From: Varroa destructor
Lineage: Eukaryota; Arthropoda; Arachnida; Mesostigmata; Varroidae
Direction of reading: 5' to 3'
DNA: 64,000 bases
Assembly (NCBI RefSeq): GCF_002443255.2
Contig: NW_019211454.1
Coordinates: forward strand, 20,799,037-20,863,036
Shown piece after piece: positions 1-11,155 of the stretch. The notes under the pieces are model-generated. The model did not search any database, had not been told where the DNA came from, and saw only the letters and a list, made by a program, of their open reading frames with translations. The number at the start of each line of letters is the position of its first letter. The first letter of the stretch is position 1. The translations under genes were made by a program, and so were the position numbers.

Positions 1-1454
1 GTGCAGCGTCAATAAACCTGGCTTTCATCTGATCTTGCGGATATCTCTACAGTCAATATCGTATTGTAAATGCGTACGGACAGAAGGCCGGCAAATTGCT
101 GCTACTGTCTGAATAAACGACAGCACAAAATCTATTTTCGTTCATTAAAATTCAGCGAATTCGGAACTGAGAAATCTAAAAACAACGGATACGAAGTGAC
201 GCTGGATCCAATATAACAACTTTGAGAAGATGTGCAAATGAGACCGTCTTTATTAATAGTTGCCGATTAGGGCAATGGAATATCTTTAGCTTCTTGCCCG
301 CTTGCCTGCGGCAAGTGGCACGTGAAATTGACGAGTCCACGGGTGATCATTTAGCATGCAGTAGTATTGTATAATGCGTATAATGTTGCAGTCTTCATCT
401 GAATGTCTTCTGCCTAAGCGATGGCTGTCGTTCGGAGAGTATTGGGCATGCACTGCCGCTGTAGTGCTTCCCACCGGATGATGGTGCAGATTTTCAAGAT
501 GTTTCAAATACTAGTTTGCACGCCACCGCACTTGCCATAACAACTCTCGTATCTACCATCTCATGTCTCTTTCGCTTGTCGCCGCGGGCTCCAATGCCAT
601 GACAAAAAGTTTTTTCATTAATGAAAATTAGGACATAATTACCAACAGTAACTTGTAATTATCTATTATATATTTCGCCTTATAAGATATATGACTGTAA
701 TAACATTACTCTTTAAATAGTCTGAATTTAATAGTTGAAAACTGCGCCTGTGTTCTATGCTATGCGCTTATTTTGCTTGATCTCTCTTGCTGGATAATCT
801 TTATAAAAATATACACTGTTGCAGATCGAATAGCGCAGTGTGATAGCTTATAATGTTTTTCGTTCGTCGTTTAAAACCCCTTTCCCCTTGCTAATATTCT
901 TTGTTACGGAACGGCGTTATTTACATCTAATAAAGCGTTTTTTTCTTTTTGGGTTACCATTGCACGTCTGAATTTAGTAAGAGCATTTTTATGTTTAGAT
1001 ATGTAAGGACAAAGACCATAGCTACGTCGCGTCGGGACGGCGTTGGTGCGATTTAAAAGCTGCAATTTAGTAGTAGTAATAGATATGCTAATTTTTTTAC
1101 TAAACTTATGGGAATACTTTGAACCTGGACTCAGTATAGAGCGCCTTAAAGATAAGTGAAATATTTGGTAAGTTTCACCCTGATATATTTTACAATTTGC
1201 TATAATACAAGTACAAATGGCGCCCAGGTCCATAAGAAATCTGTTCATGGTCAAAAAGTGACCCAGGCATAGGTCTGTAGCCTTTACTGTAGGAACTCCA
1301 ATCTGAAGGAGGCTTCTCCAAATGGTCAACCAGTTATTGAAAATACTGATAGAACTATTGCGAATGCTGGCTAAGTAGCCATGATATTGTCAAAAACCTA
1401 AATATCGATCGTATTTCCATCTGCGAAATTCCGTAGAAGCGTAACGAACTCGAG

Positions 1455-1937
1455 CCATTTTATTCCAGCGGTTGATGAACCGCCGAAAAACAGATGAAGG
1501 GTGGATAATGTATACCACTATGAAAAATAGATTAATCCATAACCAGTCGCAAAATTAGAAATATGGACATTTATTGCCAATAACTAACAACTTGACAACA
1601 ACGCACTGAAAAAGACTGACTGGAGTTGGTGAGCAGGAAAGGCGTCATCCTCCATCATGACACCGCCTGACCACGTACGTAGTTAGCTAGCCGGCAGAAG
1701 TTGAAAACATTTGGAAGAAAATTTGGATTCATCCGCCACGTAGTCAGATCTTACACCATCAGACTTTTGGTCTTTGTAAAACTTTTTAATGGATTTAATT
1801 TAGTTCCAATAGAGGGAAGCAAAACGTACTTGGCATACGTTTTCACACAAAAATTACACAAGTTCTACAGTGTCCGGATTATGATGTTACCAGAAAAAGA
1901 TGCCGCAAAGTCATCAACTAAAATGGAGTGTATTTAG
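1455..1937 (+). pseudogene. Degenerate mariner transposase (C-terminal half)
   Basis: Plus-strand translation in shifting frames recovers landmarks of mariner-family transposases in the right order. They are a VDEPPK block (compare VDPGEPPK), VYHYE (compare GVIHYE), DIYCQ (compare ADLYCQQL), LVSRKGVILHHDTA followed by a stop and P (compare LVNRKG..HHDNARPH, which carries the second catalytic aspartate), and finally FTQKLHKFYSVRIMMLPEK (compare the end of the protein, ...KFY..GIM.LPE.W). Several stops and at least one frame change interrupt it, so it cannot make transposase. The last open segment, 1701-1937, has no ATG start and is only the tail of the dead gene. No terminal inverted repeats were recognised and the N-terminal half was not found. 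It sits inside a kinase intron in the antisense orientation. The family call is strong; the exact ends are approximate. Confidence 0.8.
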
Positions 1938-2007
1938 TTTAATAATATAGCTTCAAAATACAGAGAATATTTGCTTCAGTTTTAGTTTAGAAACAGCCAA
2001 TACATAC

Positions 2008-2035
2008 ATCTATATATATATATATATAAATATAT
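2008..2035. repeat. TA-rich simple repeat
   Basis: A short run of alternating T and A lies about 30 bp downstream (in gene orientation) of the kinase exon donor at 2063. It is plain low-complexity intron sequence. Confidence 0.7.
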
Positions 2036-2063
2036 ACATCCAATGTATATATTTTTCTTGTAC

Positions 2064-2243
2064 CTGTAGACGATGTTCTTTGAGTGAAGATACTCGAGTG
2101 CGAGAACGATCTCACTGGCGTAGAACACAGCCGCTGAGTTGGAGAATTTGCCGGCGTTGCGGAGATAAGTGAACAATTCTCCGCCAGCTACAAACTCCAG
2201 TAGCATGTACAGAGCCTGCTGTGAATGATGTGTCCACAGCAGC
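2064..2243 (-). CDS. PRKX/Pka-C3-like protein kinase, exon with hinge and helices D-E
   Basis: This 180-bp exon encodes the kinase hinge and the start of the C-lobe. One base completes the lysine codon begun in the exon at 3880-3941. The exon then reads [34 protein letters not shown] and [12 protein letters not shown], with AG left to start the next arginine codon. GGELF, LRNAGKF and YLHS..IVYR are hallmarks of cAMP-dependent-kinase relatives, and LRNAGKF matches fly Pka-C3 closely. Acceptor (ttgtttcag) and donor (gtacaag) are both good. Alignment with PKA (LYMVMEYV) puts a leucine at the gatekeeper position where PKA has methionine. The Y/HRD loop, DFG motif and the rest of the C-lobe must follow in exons left of the window. 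The kinase phosphorylates Ser/Thr; its substrates cannot be read from sequence. Confidence 0.94.
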
Positions 2244-3879
2244 CTGAAACAACAGGATCGATGGGTATCTTGGAATTGTTACCAGGTTGGATACACCCTC
2301 AAATCGCGTTTATGTCTCTTCCTATCTTCTATTCTGTTCACTGTTAACAATCTGTTCTATATTTTCTATCCTTTGGCCGCAAGCTAATTGAGTCTTCTTT
2401 TATTAAGACGACACGTCTAAACTGATCCATTCCCATCACACTTTGCCTTTGCGATTCCGCCTATTCTATAGCGTTTTTACCCTTCTATGTTCCGAGTGTT
2501 ACGTCCGGTGTCGCCGTTAGGCGCTCCATCAGACAGATAGACGGCTGGCTGTCACCCAGCACGAAACTGTTTGTTTATGCCCGGGTTCGAATCTAAACCG
2601 CAAGGGCATTATAGCACTAACCGTCGCCGCATGGAAATGGATATGCGATTCAGTACACTTTGTCATATATCTAATTATAATATACAAAACAATAAAGAAA
2701 GGAATTACATTTATTATATACAATCTAGTAAATTAGTATAGTAGGATTTGTTTATCCGTGATGTCGATTGGCTGCTTCTGGCTCGAGGGCTATTGTTGGC
2801 TACATGTCCAATGTTTTCTTATAAGGTTAATATGGTAAAGAATGTTTGCAATATGGTTTACCCAATCAGCAAAGATGCACATGAGTCTTAACATCGTGAT
2901 TTCTATACAGTCACTTTGGTGCTGCTGACAACGATGGCCTTCGCCTGTGGCAATTTATAGGAAATATCTACTCCAGATTTAAATGAATTACATTCGGGCC
3001 AAGAAAATTTGCTTAATACCCAGATATGAGCATCCACACGTTTTGTTGAACTTAAAAGTTCATTGGTAATCCTGGAATGCATCATCTAACTGAGAACCAG
3101 AGGACATTGTATAATCAGCCCTCAGCTCTCTCCTAAGGCACGTTCTATGACAAAAATATTTATCTTATGTCTGAATTGTCACAAATATATGGCGGCGCAT
3201 TCCTTTACATGATAAATAATTATATATAATAATATTACTATTTTGTAGCTAGAAAATAGTATAAGGAGTGCAGGCTAGTCGGGAGGCTTGCAGGAGTGCA
3301 AGTCGGGTTTTTTAATACCAACATTGGTAAATCTATTCCACAGCACCTCACTTTATTTCGATCTAGGAAGTGAAGGATAGAAGACGCTCCTGGGAGCATC
3401 TGATAAACTGACTACTGTAGTTCAAGCTCCTCAGAGGCCACTCCGGGAAAAAATATTCCATCAGCACATTACTAGGGGGTTATTGCATACTAGCCAGAAG
3501 TTATTGTCAGTATATAGGCAGCAGTAGTTTGATGAACTGCTATTTAGTTCATTATAGGAGTCTGAGCACGTGAACTCAAGTTTCCGCAATTTAGTTAGTT
3601 AATTATTATCTAAAAACTTAATATGTCTGTGAGCACTTCAAGGAGTATAAAAGGGGAAAACCATGTGATAAGGTATATGTTAAATTAATACCATCTCTTC
3701 TTTTTTTTTTTTATGCTAATCTAATGAATCAACTAAACTGTCGGTAATTTATTATTAGCGACTTCCTGTAATGTAATAAACTATAATCAAGTATGGGTAC
3801 ACTGAAAGGAAAGCTTATCGAAGCTACTATTCTACCTCTATCGAGGCCACTCCCACAGAACGGCAGGTCGTATACTCAC
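2244..3879 (-). other. Kinase intron (1,636 bp)
   Basis: The donor gtgagtat follows the exon at 3880-3941 and the acceptor tttgtttcag precedes the exon at 2064-2243. The interval contains one copy of a dispersed repeat (2488-2556) and otherwise shows no gene. A plus-strand TATAAAAGG motif at about 3646 stands alone, with no coding sequence downstream. Confidence 0.9.
2488..2556 (+). repeat. Dispersed repeat, copy A
   Basis: The core reads like ttcgag-tttacatccggt-atcgc-gttaag-g..tcc.tcagacagat and is shared with copy B at 36026-36100 (same strand) and copy C at 32064-32098 (opposite strand). Mismatches are spread through all three, as expected for old interspersed copies. About 25 bp after the core, at 2581-2592, is gggttcgaatct, which resembles the RNA polymerase III B box. 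A tRNA-derived SINE is therefore possible, but no clear A box was seen. Confidence 0.6.
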
Positions 3880-3941
3880 TTTATAATAAAGGGATGTTCT
3901 ATTTGTTGCAAAATAGCTTTTTCGTTGCGTACGTGATCCAC
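3880..3941 (-). CDS. PRKX/Pka-C3-like protein kinase, exon with helix C
   Basis: A 62-bp exon reads VDHVRNEKAILQQIEHPFII and ends with AA, the first two bases of a lysine codon finished by the exon at 2064-2243. The glutamate in RNEKAIL is the helix-C residue that pairs with the catalytic lysine, and HPFI is typical of AGC kinases (PKA: V.HTLNEKRILQ...PF). It starts in phase 0 after acceptor tattccag and ends at donor gtgagt. Its phase fits the exons on both sides exactly, which makes chance similarity very unlikely. It is too short to appear as an isolated open frame and was found by reading the reverse strand between its neighbours. Confidence 0.94.
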
Positions 3942-6440
3942 CTGGAATAAAACGCACATTTATATTGCCAGCTGTTTTCGTTTATTTCGTTCTTTTTTAA
4001 TTGTCCTTAATTTTAGGCACGGGAAAATGCTGTTAAGTTTCGCTATAGTCAGAATAGCGTATATATAGAATGTCTAGGAAATTTCCAAGAAAAACGACGG
4101 CAAATTTTTTAACGTGTTTTCATTTTTCGTGAGTCCATCCCAAAAAGTCATTTGCATTACACACGCAAAACACACTGTCAACCAAATATCCTTCGACGGA
4201 ACCGCTTGCATAGCTCAGTCCTTTCCGCGTTTCAGCCTTTTATACTTCAGCGTCAGGTAGACTGCCTTCGGTACCTTCGGTGTGCGGCAAGTTATTCCAT
4301 CTTATTAAAACCATGAAACATGTGCATTCAATACACAAGCCACAGAAAGATTTTCAACATGTTAAGATAGACCTCACTATCGACTGGCATGACCATCATT
4401 CAATTGTCACTTTCGACAAAAAAAGCCAGTGACAACTTCGCCCCATGAGCCACACTGCCCGTGACTGTCTTTTAGTGAAGCGCTTGTTCGACAGCCACAC
4501 TGGGATCTTGTTGGCTGCAAATGCGACAATTCCGTTTGTTCACGTAGCTATCTAGCTCAAAATGAGCTTTATCAGAGAAGATGATGTAATCAAAAAAGTA
4601 GCTAGCTCGTGCATTATACATTCATCGTGTGATCTGGAAACGAACGACGCTTGTCATGGTCCTGGACCCTCGATGGTCGAGTCAGTTGTGTGGGATGAAG
4701 ATGCAACTCCTGTTCCAAAAATGGGTTGGAAAATGTTCGCTGATAGGCCGATTTGTTGAAGTAGAGGTCATGTTAAGGTCGTTGTACTGGATCCGGCGCT
4801 GTTGCTTATTGCAGTGATGTCACAGTTTATTCGTTCAGTTCCATGTCTCTGTTTGGCTTCATTCTATCTGCAAGTGGGTCGGTTAAGTCGATATTCTTAA
4901 TTAGTGTTTTCCGCAGCAAGAAGAACTGTTGTTTGTGTTCTGTTGGACACTTACGGAGTATCACCGTAACCGACCTCCTATTACAATAGTAAATTTTTAC
5001 ATAAAACAAATGCTGTTCCCAACTGTAGCGGTATATCATGACAGGCCGTACACGCTGCTGTATTTATGGGTCGATAGTCTGCTAGCCTTTGCTTTTTGCG
5101 AAGGACGAAATTGGCCGCTAAATTTTCACACACTGTAGAATAGGCGCCATAATTAAAAGAAACACGCAATGTGCACTATCGGTAGCTGCGCTCAAATGTG
5201 ATTCGCAATATAATAGGCCTGCAGACAGACGCCGTACTCGGCATAGACCGAAAGCGTATAACTAAATAGAGATCAAAGCACCAAACAGGCTTTACAGGTA
5301 ATAAAGATTATTTCGTACAACACCGATAGCTGACTACAATTGAGAGTAACCTCGAGTTGATAAGTCTGTCACAGTAGATGTTGGAAATAAATTAAGATCG
5401 AGCGGATATACGCAATGGAGTTCAGCGACTGGTGACTCGTGCCTTCGCAGTGGTTGAGATAAGCAAACTGGATAGTGGACTTCGCACGTATACGAATTTA
5501 ACTTCACCGCGAGAGTTTACCACGGCGTCCCTTCGATCGCTCATTGGCCTTCACCACTTTTTCTGTTTGTTGTTGCCTATGTGCATTTTCATGCGAAACC
5601 CGCCGCCCAATAACAAGCGATGTTAACATAGCAAAACAGATATTAGCATACTCGTTCATACTATATGTATGTATGTACTGGATGTTGCCAAACCTTCTTA
5701 GGGACATTCTCCGGGTAAACGGAATACGTTCTGGAATTGAAGCCCCTCAGCGGGCCACAGAAGCGATCCCAAAGGACAATCTAAGTCTATTCCAGATCCA
5801 AGCTGAGACAATAGAGACCTAGCGAGCGAAATCAGGAAATGACACCTTTTTGCTGGATCTCCTTTTATATTTGAAAGTTTAGCACGAGCTATTGTTTGGT
5901 GTGACTCTTTTGAACTGGAATTCGAAAGAAAATAAATAAGGAGAGAACTAATCAATGAAATTTTACTGCAGCGCGTGCGACAAAGAGACAGACAACCGGT
6001 AATCTATTAGTTGCCTTGGAACAATGGTGCCATTAAAAGGACGATTACTTCCTAAGAATATTACTCAATAAACGCAGGAAGTTCCGTTGGCCATTGCAAC
6101 AACGCAAACTCTCATTCGGCGTTGTTAACTTAACTTAAAGATTACAATTTGTGTATTGTATGGTTGCTGTTAATATGGAAACATCTCACGGCAAGTCAAC
6201 ACAGAAGCTCGACCAAATAACTACATCAAGCGCATCATAAGCCTTCATCCCTAAAACCTGACTCGTTTGTCTGCTCTGCAATATATTACTTATATTATAT
6301 AAGTTAGTCAATAAAAGTTATCATTGCGATAAGTTGAAGCTATTGATTGCTTATCACCTTGATTCTTGTTTCTTATTGTATTAACTGGATTTTGAAATCT
6401 AACTGCGATAATTTAACAGACGACAACGTGCAGAACTAAC
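3942..6440 (-). other. Kinase intron (2,499 bp)
   Basis: The donor gttagt follows the exon at 6441-6538 and the acceptor tattccag precedes the exon at 3880-3941. It carries a decayed Tc3-like transposase (about 4.29-4.76 kb). The overlapping short frames at 4.8-6.0 kb on both strands show no family resemblance and look like chance frames. Confidence 0.9.
4290..4760 (-). pseudogene. Degenerate Tc3-like (Tc1/mariner superfamily) transposase
   Basis: Reverse-strand translation gives, in order, LEQELHLHP, QLTRPSRVQDHDKRRSF, YIIFSDKAHFELDSYVNK, NCRICSQQDPSVAVEQALH and an end like VDSEVYLNMLKIFLW. This is the layout of the arthropod Tc3-like transposases (LHLHPYK..LTQELKP.DH.KRR, then IIFSDEAHF...YVNKQNCRIWG.ENP). 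The aspartate of FSD, normally the first catalytic residue, remains, but the glutamate usually next to it is lysine here. Stops and frame changes occur after LH, near the DHDKRR block and downstream, so the copy is dead. It lies in the same orientation as the host kinase gene, inside its intron. No terminal repeats were identified and the ends are approximate. Confidence 0.8.
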
Positions 6441-6538
6441 CTGTTTAAGGCGGATGACGTCATCAATACGCATTATTTTTAAGGCATAATAATTATCGTC
6501 TGCTCGACAAAGGCAAACCCGTCCGAATGTACCGGTGC
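6441..6538 (-). CDS. PRKX/Pka-C3-like protein kinase, exon with glycine loop and catalytic lysine
   Basis: This 98-bp exon starts with GC, which with the G left by the exon at 32389 makes the first glycine of the nucleotide-binding loop. It reads (G)TGTFGRVCLCRADDNYYALKIM and ends IDDVIRLKQ. GTGTFGRV is the ATP-binding GxGxxG loop and YALKIM contains the lysine that anchors the ATP phosphates. Compared with PKA and fly Pka-C3 the order and spacing are normal. The acceptor is cttgtttcag and the donor gttagt; the exon ends in phase 0. A naive reading of the longer open frame here runs through the acceptor into intron and should not be used. Confidence 0.95.
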
Positions 6539-6871
6539 CTGAAACAAGTGGTAACGATAAGGACAAGAAGCTGATCGGAAAATTGCAATCGTACTGCATC
6601 GGATAAGTGGCAACTATATTAACATTCACCTGTAGCAAAATCTGTCTATGAGTAGCTCGTCGATGGGCGACTGGTTAATCCTCTCTGGAGAGCTGCCGTA
6701 AGACTTTGTGCCCCAGTCGGGAGCAGGTAGTTGTTATTTGGTACTTCTTTATGCCCCTATCTATTCCAACTGCATCCTTTTCGTGCTACTCTTTTTGCTC
6801 TGCTTCTTCCCTTCCACTGTTCTCCCCCTTCTGCGTTCGTCTCGCTTCATCTCCCCCCATATTCTCTGTGT

Positions 6872-7064
<193 letters not shown>

Positions 7065-10000
7065 ACTCCTCGTTTTCAGCCTCTCCCGTTTCCCGGATCT
7101 GATCTTCGTTCTTCTCGTGCTCTTACATATGTTCAGTATTTAAATTTTAGGTTTTCGGAGACGCCACTGAAATGCCAAGAACTCGTCTCATTTTAACTCC
7201 TGCTTTCGGTGCATCTAGCGCTAACTTTGCTAAATATTATCGCTAGCATGATCGACTTGTATTCTCCTAGAATTCGAGCTCAGACGGCGACTCACTGTGG
7301 AACTGTTACTTCTTCGTTTATTTCGTTTATTGATGCTGCCCATTTGTCGATCCAGGCAGAGTCGGGCCTATTAACGGGCTCAATGAAACGAGGACCTTTT
7401 TGCAGCCTAGAGCATGCGATCTTTAAGTAGGCTTCTGGGGTTGTTATACCTGGTCTAACTGCGACGCTTATACTCTATAATAATGCCATTGTAAACCTAA
7501 TAAGTACCCAAGAAGGGTCACCGTACTCTGTACATTTTCACACCGGAATGATGCTAGCAATCGAGCGGTTTATGAGTGAGGGGCACTGTACAATAAACAA
7601 GTCGTCGTCCGTATGTGCTAAGCTTGCCATGTCGAAATCAGTTATAAATTTATTTTAATCGATCTGGTCTTTGCAGAAAAGCCACAATCATTTATGTGTC
7701 CTTACTTTGAGAAGGCCAACAATTGAATAATTTCTATATAGGGCATCAAAAATATAAACAAGTTTAATTGCCACTTCTAGGCACAGATGCCGAATTCTTA
7801 TATCAATCAGTATTGAGTGGACATTTCGTTTCTATTTCTGCTGGTAATTATTCATAATGATTTACTCGCTCGAATTAGCTAAATATATATATAATATAGA
7901 TAACTTAATCAGATGGTTACCATAATACTTTTTTAAAGGTACGTTCTCGTTCTACGTTAGCAACCGAACGGCAATCTTAAGACTGCCAGAAGCTTAATTT
8001 GATTGATGTATTCCACGTATATTGTAATCTTTACATAAGTGAATTGCTATTAATTAAATTGTGTACAGATGTTCGAGTCCTCTTACTTAAAGAGTACTTT
8101 AGCCTAAATGAACATAATTCTCCGAAATATCTTTAACCGACCGCGCAAGTTACCTATGGAGACGCCCCTGAGCGAACATATGTCACTTCTTTCATTGCCT
8201 GTTTCAGCCAACAGAGAGAGGTAAGATTGTTTGTTGAATATGGCTTTGTCTACTGATGTAATTTTTCCGTGCTTATCGATTCGACTCTCTGGGTATGTTC
8301 GATATTTCATTTAGCTGCTTGGTGTTTCCTTTTGCCTCCTTGGTGTAATTTTGCTGTTACAGGATGGTAAGGGACTATTACAGTTTTACTATTAGTTCTG
8401 CCGCCACCATCACCGCCCGTCAAAGCAATTGCTTGGGGTCGCCTGTGGTTGTGCAAAAGGTGACGCCACTTCCGCTTCTATCATGAAATGTCCCTTTGCG
8501 TCGGTCCTTAACTCACCTTTTTGTCTCGATTGTCTAAATGCACTTTTCGTAATAACGCAATGAGCGGAGTATTAGTGGGCCATCTATCGTCCGTTGTTTA
8601 CTTATTTATTTTGGGGAGGTTGGGGCTTCGTTGCACCGTTGGTTTCTTTCTCCGTCTATCAGCTTCCATCCCTTTCTCGAAGACGACATGACCTTGGCCG
8701 TGACAATAAGGGTCTTTCATATTCAAGGAAGGCCCCTGTTTGGAAGCATCTAGAAGGTCTACGCAGTATCAGAGCTATTAGCAGCCGTATAAGCGAGAAC
8801 AGTGTTGAATGTGACGCAAAACGACGAAATTTGGTTTTATTGGAATCCCTGCCATCGAGACTGAAACTATTACCATTTAATCGTATAGTGACGATATATT
8901 TAGCACGAACAGCGCACAAGTTCGCTTCGTTGTAGTAATTACCTGTTCCGCTTTGCCAATTTGGCCTGGATAGATATTGTTATTAGAGGCTACGTGTACA
9001 CAACACTTACGTCGAAAAATATGATGCGGCTATCATGTATCGGTAATCACACGCCCGATCTTTATACGAACATTCAGCATCGTTGCTGAGTTAGGTTCCG
9101 CAATGTAAATACCTCTGCGCATAAGGCCGAGGGCCTAAACAAACAAACAAAACGATTCGAAATAATACAATTTGAAGCTGTCGGCCGCATCATTGTCGCC
9201 TTCAGTAGCGCGCGACCACCTATAAGTCGATCGACTTATCTGCTTGACAAATAGTTAACAAAATTAGAATTATTACCCATTCAACTTTACTCATTGTTTA
9301 CATTACGAATATGTAATGCAGCTGCCGTTGCTATGGTTACTTTCTTACTTTCCATGTAAAGGAAAGGAGTATGTTGTTTCACTAGCCGTTGCTAGCTATG
9401 TGTGTGTTGTTTACATTTGATACTCATCTGGCATGTGACCTAGCATACATACGATAATGATGACTGACTGCGCTCGGGTGGTTCCTATTGCGGTCACCAT
9501 GATGATGCGTACTCGGTGCGTGTACTACCGCTATCCTTTAAGTTCCAGCTTAGATAGCCGCTTCTTCTTCTATACATCCCTCGATTATACGAGACACGAC
9601 TCAAAGAAACACATACGTGCATTCATATGAACGTATGGTGAGACAGCGCTACTGTGATAATGAGAAAAAACGTTCTTTAAAATAGCTAATTACATGAAGC
9701 ATTAAAATATTATCCGTAGCTAATTGTTTCTATTACCTTCGGCTGGATAGAATGGAAAAGCCCAATTAGACTGTGATCCAATTAGAAGTTAAAATACTAG
9801 TTTTGGACGTCGAATTATCTTGTGGGTGAATGAAATGTCACTTCGAGACTTTGAGCTAGTCCTGCACAGAAATAAGGCCCTAGAGTTTACCTTATCCAAT
9901 AATACGTTTTTATTGTTGGCATTGAAAATAGAACAATGTTAGTAACGAAGTCGCCAAAAATGGTTTCAGATAGTTCTAGGTTTGATTATTAATATGTGCC

Positions 10001-11085
10001 CTCGACTGACGATTGTGTCCGTGCCACCTTCACGGTGTTATTCAAGCTGAAGTGAATTGTATAGTATAAGTATTTGGTTCAAGATTGGCTCCCCTCGTAA
10101 CTTAACCCGCATACCAATTTACTAATAAAACAATAAACACAGGATAATCAGGCTTTAAATTTCCAATTGACACAAGTCAAAATTAAGGCTATGAATATTC
10201 GCTGTTTTTTTGTCTTTGACCGTTTGCTTTGACAGGTACTCGATCATCATTATTGGTAACGTGTGAACAGACCTAGCCATCCGCACGCGTTTACTACAAC
10301 AGGGAAGTCAGAATACATAAATTAACTGTGGGCCAGGCCAGCGAAGGTACTATTGGGACTCATTATCACTCATCACCGTATTTCGAACGAAGTCATCAAG
10401 ACGTTGTTGTTCCCGAACAAGCGGCCTAATATATCGGTGAGACACCATGCGCCGGTCTTCGGTGTTCGCCTGCGGGGACGATAAGTCCAAAGCAAAATGG
10501 TCATACAACCATACACATCGTAGCATGTTGGCTAGATGATTTAAAATTTTCCCCTCAGTGCGACCTCAGTGGTGGTAATTTTGCCCGTTTGCGCTTCAAG
10601 AGTAGCGCCCGACCAGATAAGCTCTCCTGCCTTGGTCCAAGTGAGCGCCTTCATTTATTCGGTCTCGCCGCTTCTACCCTCAAAGCGTGTTTCTTTGTTT
10701 GCAAATAGGTGATTACTTCTCTAACCATCTTTCGTTGTTCCCGGCTGATACAGCCCTCGCTTAGTTAACTCTGACTAGTCCATGTTAACCACTGTGCCAG
10801 CTCTGTACACACATAAAACTACTTAGTTCTGAAGTGAAGCGTGCTATATGGACAGATATTCGCGACTATAGTGGTCATACCATATCGATGATTACGGCTT
10901 TTGCTTAATCAAGATGGTTCACTTAAGCGTTGTGTATCGTTACCAAACGGCGGGTGGCGGTTACCAACAGGTAAACCGCGTTCTTATGACTACTAGCTGT
11001 ACATTTGCTCATCGGGCACAATAGGCCGGCTACCGATATGAGCGTGAGTACAGTAAAAGCCGACCAGGTGTAGATCGCGCTTAAC

Positions 11086-11111
11086 TGTGTGTGTGTGTTT
11101 GTGTGTGTGTG

Positions 11112-11152
<41 letters not shown>
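11086..11152. repeat. GT dinucleotide microsatellite
   Basis: A GT run of about 67 bp is interrupted once by ttt and once by gagag. It lies within the large kinase intron. Confidence 0.95.

Positions 11153-11155
<3 letters not shown>

Larger units (their letters stand above)
1..2063 (-). other. Partial intron of the PRKX/Pka-C3-like kinase gene
   Basis: This is intron sequence that starts with a good donor (gtacaag) just after the exon ending in the codons for NIVY plus AG. I looked for the expected next exon, which should begin by completing an arginine codon and continue DLKPEN, and did not see it on the minus strand, so it must lie to the left of the window. The interval holds a mariner remnant near 1.46-1.94 kb and a TA-rich run at about 2008-2035. 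Position 1 to about 1.45 kb shows nothing else I can name; a 141-codon minus frame at 904-1329 resembles no family I know. Confidence 0.8.

Noticed and set aside
904..1329. 141-codon minus-strand frame, the longest in the window
   Set aside because: It has no recognisable domain, lies in intron, and does not supply the DLKPEN segment expected for the next kinase exon.
3646..3655. Consensus TATA box on the plus strand
   Set aside because: It is isolated in AT-rich intron with no coding sequence or initiator downstream.
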